A stretch of DNA of 64,000 nucleotides from Selaginella moellendorffii (Eukaryota > Streptophyta > Lycopodiopsida > Selaginellales > Selaginellaceae), in contig NW_003314369.1 of assembly GCF_000143415.4 (NCBI RefSeq), forward strand, positions 213,122 through 277,121. The letters run 5' to 3'. Of the stretch, positions 55,540-64,000 are shown in pieces (position 1 is the stretch's first letter; every line of letters starts with the position of its first letter). Both the position numbers and the translations under genes were made by a program. The notes under the pieces were generated by a model that ran no database searches, was not told where the DNA came from, and worked only from the letters and a program-made list of their open reading frames with translations.

Positions 55540-56045
55540 AGCGCCGGAGGTACCGGCAAAATCATCCGATGCGGTCTTCTTCTTCTCCTACGCGCTACTG
55601 CCACCCCATCTGCTTCCTGCGTGTTCTCCTCCGGGCTTGCCTCTACGATCTCGCGCGAAGAGCTCCTGCCCGAGATGGTAGTCTTTTCCCTGGCACCTTG
55701 CACGGCTTTGGCGACGTCTCGATACCGAGGTGTGTGCAACGCCAAGATCACCGCTCTGTGCAAGGAGGCCTGGCTGGACGCTGTTCTTGTGGAGTATGCT
55801 GAGGAAGTGGCCGCCACCATCTTCCAGCCATACACGGCCAGGCCCCTGCAAGCTGAAGCGGCTGGAGCAGGCCTTGATCTCAGGCGATCGATCTCTTGGG
55901 GTGCAGTAACAACTCCCAAATGGGAAAGATGGACGAGGCGATGAACCAGCTGGAGAGGATGCCCGAGACTGGAAGCTCTCCAGACGTGGTTACTTACACC
56001 ACTCTCATGAATGGCTTCAAGTTGGCAAGGCTGGACGATGCGTAG
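55540..56045 (+). pseudogene. P-class PPR relic
   Basis: Fragments NAKITALCKEAWLDAVLVEY and AEEVAATIFQP (frame 1), then GKMDEAMNQLERMPETGSSP and DVVTYTTLMNGFKLARLDDA (frame 2), match tandem P-class PPR motifs (YNxLIxxLCKxGRLDDALxxYxEM). A frame change near 55,900 and a stop after LDDA break the sequence. No transit peptide is attached. Confidence 0.6.
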
Positions 56046-56164
56046 CTTTATGGAGAATGACGCCGTGCATACTCTCGGCGAGATAAGGAGGAGGAGCTGT
56101 TTGTCTTGCTTTACCTCCACTGAGAAGATGAGGTGTCTCTTGAAGCTGTAAGCTTTTGAGAGTA

Positions 56165-56650
56165 ATAAAGCATTTCGCTTGCCTGATGAATCTTCCAGTT
56201 CGTCAACAACTAAGTTACAAAAGTGGCTTCAACTAGAGGTCCTTCACAGACAGGAAGTTCAGGCAAGTTTATGAAATGACAATGGAGAACTTGGGCTTTT
56301 CTTTATCTCAGCTCAACACAATGATCAAGCGCAAAGATCGACCAATCTAGAATCTCCAAACTCCACGAATGGGTTCTTCCAAGGACGAAGCGCCGGCCTA
56401 GAGCATTGAGAATGCAGGGGATGGTGGGTGACATTGACCAAAACGCTATGTATTTTCCAATGATTTAAGTATATGGGATGCTATTTTATTATTGGAGCCT
56501 GGTTCTGAGAAGCCCTAGTTCTGGTTTACTAGCTCACTAAAAACGCTTAGACCAGTCGATTAAGACCCTGGTCTCCCAAAGCATAGGTCTGGGGTTCGAT
56601 TCTTCTTTGCATCTAGATAGAATAGAGTGGGAAAATGCGGCAATATGCTT
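56165..56650 (+). repeat. Duplicated segment, copy 1 (partner 58,618-59,220)
   Basis: Shares long blocks with 58,618-59,220, for example ATGACAATGGAGAA, GACCAATCTAGAATCTCC, AATGGGTTCTTCCAAG, GGGGATGGTGGGTGAC and TAGTTCTGGTTT(A/G)CTAGC. Order and spacing are conserved, except that copy 2 carries about 110 extra bases with a tRNA-like core. Confidence 0.9.
56535..56620 (+). mobile_element. tRNA-derived SINE-like element, copy 1
   Basis: CTTAGACCAGTCGATTAAG, then CTGGTCTCCCAAAGC and GGTCTGGGGTTCGATTC give an A-box-like start, an anticodon-arm-like stretch and a B box (GGTTCGATTC) at normal tRNA spacing. A related copy is at 59,095-59,190. Arms pair imperfectly, so this is a SINE head or tRNA pseudogene. 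Confidence 0.6.
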
Positions 56651-57229
56651 GCAAAGCTTGCCCTAGTTTATTTTTAACGAATGACAATATCGTCCAGCTC
56701 GAGTTCCATCCCGCGCAGCCCTGGCTCGCAGCTGCTCATGGATCTGGCGCCGTCTCGTCTGGGACTGGGAGGTGAGCTGCTCCTGCTCGGGAAATCGGGA
56801 AACCTCACATTCGAGGTTTCTAGCTCCTGTATTTCCTCGTTGTGGAGATCCGGGTAAAATATTTTTGGATGTGTCTCTTTGATCCACTCTGTTAGATACG
56901 AAATTCGTGGAGAAAGGTAACGACTGTGCCAGGGTTCCTTGGTTGTAATAGTGTTCTTCTTCTTTGCCTTGGCAGTGTGAAGCACATTAGATTTGACGAT
57001 GATGATGGGTGGTGGACACTCATTCCTCTCCAGCTCAGTTCTCTCCATCCCGTTCTTCGGGTAGCTCTGGCTCCACTCGAGGCCGACACTTTCTCGTTGT
57101 CTGCTGCGAGAACAAAGACATCTTCTTCGATCTCAGCACAGTGCGTGCTCGGCAAACAAATCCTGGAAAACAAAGCGCCTCTACGGTATGTTTGTGAGCA
57201 TCATTTCTTTTTTATCTAGCGTCGTCTTG

Positions 57230-58270
57230 GGTGATGCCAGTGTGGAGTTTCTTCTACGCTTCGCTTGTGGAGTTGGCACGGCTTTTATGACGTCTAGCGG
57301 GGCGGTAAGTTGAGAGCTCTCGGGTTTTGATAGAGAGCCTAGTTAAATCTCTGAATTTCCAGACGCTTTTGGTGTCCGGGGCTATGAATGGAATTACTCT
57401 TTCCTGATTTGCCTCTGCAGGCTCACGATGGTGGTGTGCACGGTATGGAGATGGCCAAAGTACCAAGGGGACCTCCTCAACTTGTAACCAAGATGTCATT
57501 GGCCATCTGGGATACCACTTCTTTCAGGGTAAGATACAGGTATTTCAAATTATTGCTGCAGGAACTTTCAATTATTGTACAAAGATTTCCTTTCTCTCGA
57601 GTCAGTTTGTGTTTGCTGTGAATGTACACCTGACTTTTAGTTTTACCGTGCAGGTGTGTGTTCGTTGATGCGGGGGTACGTGCCATTGATGTTGAAAGAA
57701 GGAAGAGATGAAAAACCGTGCAGCTCAGGGAGCCTCCATGGCAGATTGCTTTGTTGACTGTGGACACTTCGACCACCTATATTACAGGTACGTTGGTTAT
57801 ACGCTTAGAAGTTTGGTAAATTTATTTCTGTCACAGGTTGTCCGGCTCGCTCCATCCCACGCTGCACCTTCAACTGCACGGCCTCCGCCAGCCAAATGGA
57901 TGTGGATGTAGAAGACAAGAAGGTTGCAGGCGTGGCATTGCGATGGGGGAGGCGGCGTTGCTGTAGCAGTATCCAGATCACCTATGGAGCACAAGCGTCC
58001 TGGAGTCTGAGACGGCGTCCTTTGGATTGTTGACAGGTAACTGGATTACATTCATTTTAACGGAGCATGATCATATGTGGACGTGCACTTTGTATGACAG
58101 GTTCATGGTTTATCCACGGATGTCTTGCTGCTCACGGAGATGTTACGTTGCTAGCGTTGTGAAATGGTATGCTTTACTGATTGGTAGTACTTGCTTTACT
58201 AGTAGTCCTTGTTTTGCAGAGCTTTCAGGCTTGGACGAGAGCACCATGACGACCTTGCTCAGTTTATACT
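57230..58270 (+). pseudogene. Exon-like remnants of an unrecognised gene
   Basis: Open pieces with splice-like borders follow one another: SVEFLLRFACGVGTAFMTSS, then AHDGGVHGMEMAKVPRGPPQ, LVTKMSLAIWDTTSF, CVFVDAGVRAIDVERR, GGGGVAVAVSRSPMEHKRPG, ESETASFGLLTG and SWFIHGCLAAHGDVTLLA. The pieces read like protein sequence, but two changes of frame occur, so the gene is probably broken. I cannot name the family. Confidence 0.4.
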
Positions 58271-58977
58271 AGGCATGGGCTATGCTACTGAAGCTTTACA
58301 TCTGCTTGGCATTCGGTTTTGTGCTGAGCGAGTTGCTGTTGTATAGGCTGGAGTATGACCTCACAAGCAATGCCAAGCTGATGCAGTTTGACAACTAAGG
58401 AGAAAATAAGCGATGCTTTGTGAAGTTCTCCTGATGAGTTGGTAGATGCTGCTAAAAAACCTGGCGGTCCTGTCGAAGGGGAATCAAATGAAAATAGTCG
58501 AGCGCACATCCAGGTTTGTTTTTCTACATTCATTTGACCCATTGTAACAGCTCGTGCCTATTAGTTTAGATATAACAGGAGGCCCAGAAACGTTGGTAGT
58601 GGTAAGCTTTTTAGAGTTACGAAGGATCGGTTGCCTGATGATCACTTGCAGTTCGTCAACAAGTTACAAAGGTGGCTTCAAGGGATAAAGCAAGTTCAGA
58701 CAAGTTTATGAAATGACAATGGAGAATTTGGACGATGCCTCTCTTCTTTTTTTCTCAGCTCAACACAACGATCAAGCATAAGATCGACCAATCTAGAATC
58801 TCCAAAATCCGCGAATGGGTTCTTCCAAGAACGAAGCGCCGGTTTGGAGCATTGTGAATGCGGGGGATGGTGGGTGACGTCGACCAAAATGTCATGTATT
58901 TTCCAAAGACATCCTGCCATATGGTTTAAGTACATAGTATTGTTATTTTATTATTGGAGCCCGGTTGCTGAGAGCAT

Positions 58978-59085
58978 GGCTATGAGGTAAGTGTAGAGGT
59001 AAACCGTTGTAGAAGACCCGGGTTCGATGCCGAAGAGTCCAACCAACAAGGACTTTATGCAAAAGTTTTTTGCTCAATAAGTAGT
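58978..59085 (+). mobile_element. tRNA-derived SINE-like insertion
   Basis: Begins GCATGGCTATGAGGTAAGTG (A-box-like), followed by AGACCCGGGTTCGATGCC (B box) about 35 bp later and a short non-tRNA tail. Absent from the otherwise matching copy at 56,465-56,525, so it inserted after the duplication or was lost from the other copy. Confidence 0.6.
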
Positions 59086-59094
59086 CCTAGTTCT

Positions 59095-59190
59095 GGTTTG
59101 CTAGCTCACTAAAAAGCTTAGACCAGTCGCTTAAGGCCCTGGTCTCCCAAACCATAGGTCTAGGGTTCGATTCTTTTTTGAAGATAGAAT
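59095..59190 (+). mobile_element. tRNA-derived SINE-like element, copy 2
   Basis: CTTAGACCAGTCGCTTAAG, CTGGTCTCCCAAACC and GGTCTAGGGTTCGATTC; close match to the element at 56,535-56,620. It is part of the duplicated segment rather than an independent insertion. Confidence 0.6.
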
Positions 59191-59439
59191 AAAGTAAGGA
59201 ATATTCATGGCTAGATGGCTAACCTAGTTTTCCGCTTGTCCAGCAAGATTGCCCCTTGCAAAGTGATCGTCATCAGCAACTCTTTCCATCCATGTTTGCT
59301 CTCCCAGAGTTTTTACTTCTCATCTTTGCTAGCCTTTTGGCAACCTAGAAGACCATGTTGAACCAGGTGAAGATTAAAAGTAAATTACATTTTTATTAAG
59401 CCTCGCCCTCTGCGATTATAAACTCACCCTTGCCAATTG

Positions 59440-59960
59440 CTACTGCACAGCAAACCAGTTGGAGGAGGTCCGACAGTTCGATTTTTCCCTGTTAGACGCA
59501 TTGTTGGATCCCTTTGCGGGTATCTGATTATCATCTTTTGCTTCTTCTCCAGGAATGTATTCTCGAACGCGGACGGTTTGCCAGAACTCCACATTCCACA
59601 GGGACATGGTTGAAACTCCAGAAAAGATTGAAACCGGGGCTGGAAGTTGAGAAGAGCCTCGATTAGCGTACAAAGTGAGCCTGGGCTTGAGCCTCACAAT
59701 TTCTAGAGACAGAAGATCGCCAAATGACAGAATAAACTCAAAGGTCTTTTAGCTTGAAAGAATAAAGTCAAAGGATATTCCGCTGAATTGGCGCTAAAGA
59801 ATTTATTGGTATTTACCCAGCAGCCAAATGCAATGAACCTTTTCTACAGGAAGAAATATAATACCTGTTTGATCTGATTCCAGCTCCCGCGGATTCGCAG
59901 TGGAGGTTACAGGAGCATCCGGCAGTGGAAGATTAGACTTAACAAGAACAAAGCGCTAGC
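59440..59960 (-). CDS. Two coding-like exons of an unknown protein (3' end)
   Basis: An exon ending at about 59,866 reads SNLPLPDAPVTSTANPRELE-SDQT. It joins in phase across a 150-bp gap to EIVRLKPRLTLYANRGSSQL, PAPVSIFSGVSTMSLWNVEF, WQTVRVREYIPGEEAKDDNQ, with a stop at 59,440. No known domain is seen. They could be the 3' exons of the gene starting at 60,484 or a separate gene; the linking segment (59,983-60,165) is open but not convincing. Confidence 0.4.
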
Positions 59961-60274
59961 GAGCAAAGCAAAACCACCTTGACTAATCAATCGAATGGCT
60001 GCGCCGTCCACAGCTGTGGATCGCGATCCGGAGGGTTAGACGATGCTTGCAAGTGACCAGTTTCAAAGATCGAGCCAAGCAAGAAAGATCGAGGGTGGTC
60101 TTGAGAGGAAAGAAAGAATTTGCAGTCGGCTTGAAGACTCCAAGGGAGCTTTCTTTGCAATTCAAAAGAACACTTCAGAAGTTAAATTGAGAGACAGATG
60201 ACTGTGTATGTGTTCGCGTGTCCCAGATACGTCCCCAGCCATGAGTGACAAGAAAGAAAGTGATCTCGGGCTAC

Positions 60275-60484
60275 TTACTCTTTGGAGGAACCAGTGCCGT
60301 GCTGCTCTTCTTTCTTCTTCTGCTCCTCCCGCTTCCACTGCTTGAGGCACGCCGGGCACTCCTCCGTCGTCAGATGCTTTAACTTGTGAGTGCTACACAC
60401 CACCTCATGCCGCCCACAATGTAGCACGCCCCCGGTAGTCGCCTTCAAGGTGCCACCACAGGCGAAGCACTTGTTCTTCACCAT
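60275..60484 (-). CDS. Small Cys/His zinc-binding-type protein
   Basis: MVKNKCFACGGTLKATTGGV, LHCGRHEVVCSTHKLKHLTT, EECPACLKQWKREEQKKKEE: a CxxC, CxxH...C...H, CxxC arrangement within about 50 residues suggests a treble-clef or RING-like zinc site, then a charged helix ending GTGSSKE. A strong donor (AAAGA|GTAAGT) overlaps the stop, so the protein may continue into exons toward 59,440. No family name can be given. Confidence 0.55.
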   Translation of the reverse strand: MVKNKCFACGGTLKATTGGVLHCGRHEVVCSTHKLKHLTTEECPACLKQWKREEQKKKEEQHGTGSSKE

Positions 60485-60712
60485 TTGCAACACTAGAGCT
60501 GGAGACTTCGAGCTGGAGCCGTGACAACAAAAGACAGCACTAGAGCTGGAGGTGGTGGGAAAACTAACTCCTGCTGTACCAGGGATTCACCAGCAGCCGA
60601 GCAATCCATGGACAAAGACAGAAAACAGGCCGTGCGAGGGAAATGGTTAAAGTTTTTACAAAGTTTTAAACCTTACAAAAGGTGGCAGCCAACAAAGACG
60701 TTGAGCTTCCGA

Positions 60713-62173
60713 CTAGGTTTCGTCTTCTCCTGCGCGGCAGGAACTTGATTCCTTCGACCAAGCAGAAGAAGCACTAGGACTGCTCTCCGCATCCGAATCC
60801 AAATCAAAATCCGTGCTCGACCCGGAGCAAGAAGAGCCTGTTCGCTCATCAGACGATACCGAAGACACGGTGGCGGCCTTCCCGTCGTCGTCGTCCCCGG
60901 AGCTCTCTCCTTCGCCTGAGGAGCTCGGTGAGCGCTCTCCTTCGTCTGACGAAGAACAAGAGCTTGGCCTCCTGCTCCAAGGCGGGGTCATGCACGCAAC
61001 CTCCTCCTCACCGCCAACAATTCCCAGCTTCTGCAACTTACCACACAGCCTCTCCACACAAAGCTGCACAGCCTGCACGTCCCAAGTGCCCATCTCCATC
61101 TCCTCCTCGAACAGCACCTGAGGATCACAAGACTCGTGCGACCAGTGCCTCCTCGCATGCCCAGCCAACTCCGGTGCCCCCCCTCGAATCAGCTGCTGCT
61201 TGAAGAAGCCAAACAGCTCCTCGGCCTCCTCCTCATCCTCCTCCTTGTAGTAGGAAAACGGGAGAAAGAAACAAGCGGCCAAGCTCTGCACGGTCCCCGT
61301 CCTGGCCCCGTCCCAGTCCAGAATGCACTGGACGTGCCCCGATGCCGGATCCACCAGGACTTGGCGCGGTCCAAAGTCGGGGTGGTGAAGAAAAAACCGG
61401 CTCCCCCCGCTGGATTCTTGAAACTCGTCCAGCCACCTGAGCAAAATCGCCGCGTTTGCCCGTATCGATTCGCCATACCTGCGGCTGTTTCCATACAGCA
61501 GCACCAGCCCTCCAATGTGGTTCCTCGCGTACTCCTTCCACGACGAGTAAGGCCCGGGGCTGAGAGCCCCCACGTCCATCCCGCGCTCCATCGCCTCGGA
61601 CACCGGACTCTGCGGTACCGGTCCCAGGTGGACAGCCCCGGCACCGTCGGATGCGCCTACCGCCATGCCCCCCATCGAATCCAACGGCCGCTGGTAGAGC
61701 CGGATGGTGACGTCTGCCAGGCCAGCGAGCACGGTCTTCTTCCACTCCACGGTGGCACCCTTCCTCCACAGCTCCCACGCCGGCACGCCCTCGGCGACGG
61801 GCATGACGGTCAGGTGGGATTTGCCGCGTGGCGTGTAGGGCAGCGGTGGCGATGCCACGCGGACGGGCCCTGCCACGACGGTCGGGATGCCCAGCCCCGC
61901 CAGGAAGAGCGTCGCGGCGTAGCCCGAATCCGCCACCGGGCTTCTAATGCGGCTCTCACCTCCGAGTGGGAGTCGAATGGCAACGCGCTCTTCTCGTTTA
62001 CCTTGATGACTTTGGTGGAGCTGGGCGTCGAGCACAAGATTCCAACTCCCCATACCTAGAATCCCGTTAAATCGAACGGCGCAACCCAGGATTCTACCCA
62101 CGATCCTCTCCAGTTGCGCTGGAGAGCACAGAAAGCTTGAAAAGACGGCACTCCGCAGCTCCTTGTCCGCCAT
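60713..62173 (-). CDS. Aminoglycoside phosphotransferase (APH)-like kinase with acidic tail
   Basis: A single exon of 486 codons. The start MADKELRSAVFSSFLCSPAQ leads into GCAVRFNGILGMGSWNLVLD (a G-rich loop analogue). The catalytic part is SRFFLHHPDFGPRQVLVDPA followed by HVQCILDWDGARTGTVQSLA, comparable to the APH motifs HxDxxxxN and IDWE/D. The Asn that binds the second metal is Gln here (HPDFGPRQ). The last 90 residues are Ser/Asp/Glu-rich and probably disordered. APH-like proteins phosphorylate small molecules or act as pseudokinases; the substrate is unknown. The lack of introns, unlike its neighbours, could mean a retrocopy or transfer from a fungus or bacterium (inference). Confidence 0.65.
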   Translation of the reverse strand: MADKELRSAVFSSFLCSPAQLERIVGRILGCAVRFNGILGMGSWNLVLDAQLHQSHQGKREERVAIRLPLGGESRIRSPVADSGYAATLFLAGLGIPTVVAGPVRVASPPLPYTPRGKSHLTVMPVAEGVPAWELWRKGATVEWKKTVLAGLADVTIRLYQRPLDSMGGMAVGASDGAGAVHLGPVPQSPVSEAMERGMDVGALSPGPYSSWKEYARNHIGGLVLLYGNSRRYGESIRANAAILLRWLDEFQESSGGSRFFLHHPDFGPRQVLVDPASGHVQCILDWDGARTGTVQSLAACFFLPFSYYKEEDEEEAEELFGFFKQQLIRGGAPELAGHARRHWSHESCDPQVLFEEEMEMGTWDVQAVQLCVERLCGKLQKLGIVGGEEEVACMTPPWSRRPSSCSSSDEGERSPSSSGEGESSGDDDDGKAATVSSVSSDERTGSSCSGSSTDFDLDSDAESSPSASSAWSKESSSCRAGEDET

Positions 62174-62429
62174 CCTAGAAACCCTAACTTTTGTTGTACG
62201 GTAGACAACGTTAAAAGAAAAACACTTTTATCTTTTTTGTACGGTAGACAACATTCTTTTTTGTTAAACCTTAAGAACTTTAACTTACCAGTGTCTGTCA
62301 ACGAAGTTGCGTGTCACCAAAGAAAACGCGGATGATTCATCGCCCAAATGCTTGGCTTGGTCGCGAAAGATTTTTTCTTTCTTCTCCTCCTTCCGGGGTA
62401 CGTAGTAACACCATCCATTTCTCTCGAGA

Positions 62430-63194
62430 TCACGGGCTCATCGTCCTCCAGCAGCACGACCTCGACTTTTGGAGGAAGTGTGATCCTCTCCGCTCGAACG
62501 GATTGCTCGAGCTCTCGGGAGCTCCCAGCGTCCCAATCCTGCGGAGAGGCCAGTAGCGCAGCACCGATCTCCCGAGGATGTTCTTCACGGGCAGCGGCCC
62601 CCAGTGGCACGAATCGTAGCTCTGGTTGCGGTTGTCGCCCATGACGAACACATGATCCTCGGGAACTAGCACCGGTCTCACGTCGCACTGCCGGGGCTCT
62701 GCCGTGAAGAACTCGTTCCTGGGGTTACCGTTCACCACAAGCTTGCCATTGAGTACCTGGACGACGTCCCCGGCCTTCGCCACGATCCTCTTGACGAAGA
62801 TGTTGTTGGGGATGCCGCTCTCGGAGGATGGCTGGAGGATCGACGCTGGTGGGCGAAAGAAGACGATGTCGTTCACCTCTGGGCGGACGAAGCAGTAGGA
62901 GATCTTGTCGACGAGGATGCGATCCCCGTCCTCGAAGGTCGGGTACATGGACAGGGAGGAGATGTACCTCAGCTCGGCGATGAAGATCCTCAGAAAGATG
63001 GCGTAGAGTGCGAGAGTGACGAAGGCGGCGGACTTGAGCTTGATCCACGCGAAGATGTAGGAAGCGATCTTGACGGAGGCGACGGCGGCGCCATGTATTG
63101 CCTCGGAAGAGAGGATAATGCTGCTCGCATTCGCCATGCTTCCCCAGTTACAGAATTCCATCTGTAGCGACGACATTCTTCTCAGGGATTTCAC
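62430..63194 (-). CDS. Type I signal peptidase, plastid/thylakoid processing type
   Basis: After a leader ([20 protein letters not shown]; a start at MSSLQME, 63,176, is also possible) comes a membrane span ([20 protein letters not shown]). Then follow [20 protein letters not shown], with the catalytic Ser of [35 protein letters not shown], with the general-base Lys, and [40 protein letters not shown]. All boxes B-E of the S26 family are present. Related plant enzymes (Plsp/TPP) remove lumen-targeting signals in thylakoids and envelope. The residues after RYWPLRRIG are unlike homologues, and another frame is open there, so a 3' intron or a frame error is possible. Confidence 0.88.
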   Translation of the reverse strand: MKSLRRMSSLQMEFCNWGSMANASSIILSSEAIHGAAVASVKIASYIFAWIKLKSAAFVTLALYAIFLRIFIAELRYISSLSMYPTFEDGDRILVDKISYCFVRPEVNDIVFFRPPASILQPSSESGIPNNIFVKRIVAKAGDVVQVLNGKLVVNGNPRNEFFTAEPRQCDVRPVLVPEDHVFVMGDNRNQSYDSCHWGPLPVKNILGRSVLRYWPLRRIGTLGAPESSSNPFERRGSHFLQKSRSCCWRTMSP

Positions 63195-63756
63195 GAGAGA
63201 ACGAGATCGAGGCTCTTACCTCGAGCGAGCGATAATCCAGAAACCCTGACCGAGAGCTCCGGCGCCGCCTAAACCCTCACCTCCAGACGATCGATCAGCT
63301 TAACGCGCCCATTCTGGGATCTGCGGCTTGAATCAAACAAGCCCCTGCTTGGTCGATCGATGGCCGCCGGCGCAGACGAGCATCTTCCCGAGGGGCGAGA
63401 ATTTTCGTCCCCCGAATGAACTAGAACCCTAAATCCCAGACGCGTTTCTTTACACACGTGAGAATCAGCCGAATATGCTGATTTAGAGGATATGCGAATC
63501 CAACGGCTCGAATTTGTTCCAATTTGAGATTTTTGCGTTTCAACCGGCACCAGCCGGTGGATCGTAAAGTTGGAGGGATCTTACGCCTTGTGGTCACTTG
63601 GTGGACATTCCGATCCCGCCAAGGCTTGAACTTCCCTTGCCGCTAACAGCTCTTGTTAGCCTAACCACACCCAGCAGAGGGAGCGCTCTTACTGGCTTAA
63701 CTAACCAGACGCCAGTGTGAAACGGCGGTGGGAATATCCGGCGAAGCTTTAGCGCG
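63195..63756. other. Intergenic region upstream of divergent genes
   Basis: The leader of the signal peptidase gene (minus) and the upstream region of the exon at 63,757 (plus). No other feature was recognised. Confidence 0.5.
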
Positions 63757-63882
63757 ATGGAATGCCGGAGAGTTCCAGTGAGAGCAGTGTGGGGGGAGAG
63801 CTGGGAGCAGATCCCACTGGCGCTCGCCGGCGCTACGCTGCCGCTCGGGGATTTTCAGCTACAGTGCGCTTCCATGCTCAAG
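63757..63882 (+). CDS. First exon of a gene running off the window
   Basis: ATG at 63,757 opens MECRRVPVRAVWGESWEQIP, LALAGATLPLGDFQLQCASM, LK and then a GTACGT donor (exon 63,757-63,882). The Arg- and Ala-rich, hydrophobic start could target an organelle. The rest of the gene lies beyond the window, so the product is unknown. Confidence 0.4.
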
Positions 63883-64000
63883 GTACGTCGATTCCAGCAG
63901 GATTCTGGGGTTTCTCTGGTGAATTCGGGGTTTCCTGTAGCTCTTGCGCTCATATCTAGCCGCTGCCGTGCAATGGCATGGATTCTAGGCTCGATTTCTC

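Larger units (their letters stand above)
58618..59220 (+). repeat. Duplicated segment, copy 2 with SINE insertion
   Basis: Partner of 56,165-56,650. The two copies diverge by point changes and small indels. Copy 2 carries an extra stretch at about 58,978-59,085 between CTGAGA and GTCCTAGTTCTGG. Confidence 0.9.

Noticed and set aside
56535-56620. Possible tRNA-Gly(CCC) gene
   Set aside because: A and B boxes and a CTCCCAA loop-like stretch exist, but acceptor ends do not pair and a second copy shows the unit is a repeat.
62314-62688. 124-codon minus-strand frame overlapping the signal peptidase 3' end
   Set aside because: The signal peptidase motifs are all in the other frame. The overlap may reflect GC-rich composition or a missed 3' intron, but it does not support a separate gene.

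Overview
The window looks like nuclear DNA of a small-genome, spore-bearing land plant, most likely the lycophyte Selaginella (S. moellendorffii or a close relative). The signs are many spliceosomal introns of only about 46-75 bp, closely packed genes on both strands, plant-only families (GH3, ELIP, DUF3511, DUF1664, PPR, SPARK-type receptor kinase), plastid and mitochondrial ribosomal protein genes with targeting peptides, and a PPR-rich background. This is my inference; no database was searched.

Layout. Bases 1-12,840 are AT-rich, repeat-derived DNA: a long (AT)n tract, a decayed Ty3/gypsy fragment, segments derived from 5S rRNA (Cassandra-like TRIM/LTR material), a GC-rich minisatellite more than 1 kb long inside a candidate LTR, and two decayed Ty1/copia elements in opposite orientation. 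Bases 12,840-17,340 hold gene relics: PPR fragments, a possible 59-aa membrane protein gene, a hAT-like MITE with an intact 8-bp target duplication, and a frameshifted plastid pyruvate dehydrogenase E1-alpha pseudogene. Bases 17,758-20,619 encode a Crinkler-like protein (coiled coil, P-loop NTPase, PD-(D/E)XK-like nuclease) interrupted by two apparent frameshifts.

From 22.3 to 55.4 kb genes are dense: ELIP, an intronless PPR, an FAM172/ARB2-like protein, a GH3 acyl-amido synthetase, an Arg/Ser-rich coiled-coil protein, a SPARK receptor kinase, DUF3511, a receptor-like kinase of the At1g80640 type, DUF1664, plastid bL27, a PKHD-type 2-oxoglutarate oxygenase, a small coiled-coil protein, mitochondrial bL9, a secreted His/Gly-repeat protein, an unknown protein, a subtilase without a PA domain, and an ADP-ribosyltransferase-like gene with two decayed partial copies. 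Several pairs are head-to-head with very short shared promoters (109 bp and 76 bp).

Bases 55.4-60 kb again contain relics: a P-class PPR fragment, a 0.5-kb duplicated segment, and tRNA-derived SINE-like pieces. The end carries a small Cys/His protein, a single-exon APH-like kinase, a plastid/thylakoid type I signal peptidase, and the first exon of an unknown gene.

Shared roles are limited, as is usual for a plant chromosome. Recurrent themes are organelle biogenesis (bL27, bL9, PPR, signal peptidase, ELIP, DUF1664) and signalling (GH3, two receptor kinases). The most unusual items are the Crinkler-like NTPase-nuclease, the NHKPGH/glycine-repeat secreted protein, the 5S-derived LTR material with its minisatellite, and the Asp-box/ADP-ribosyltransferase-like gene.
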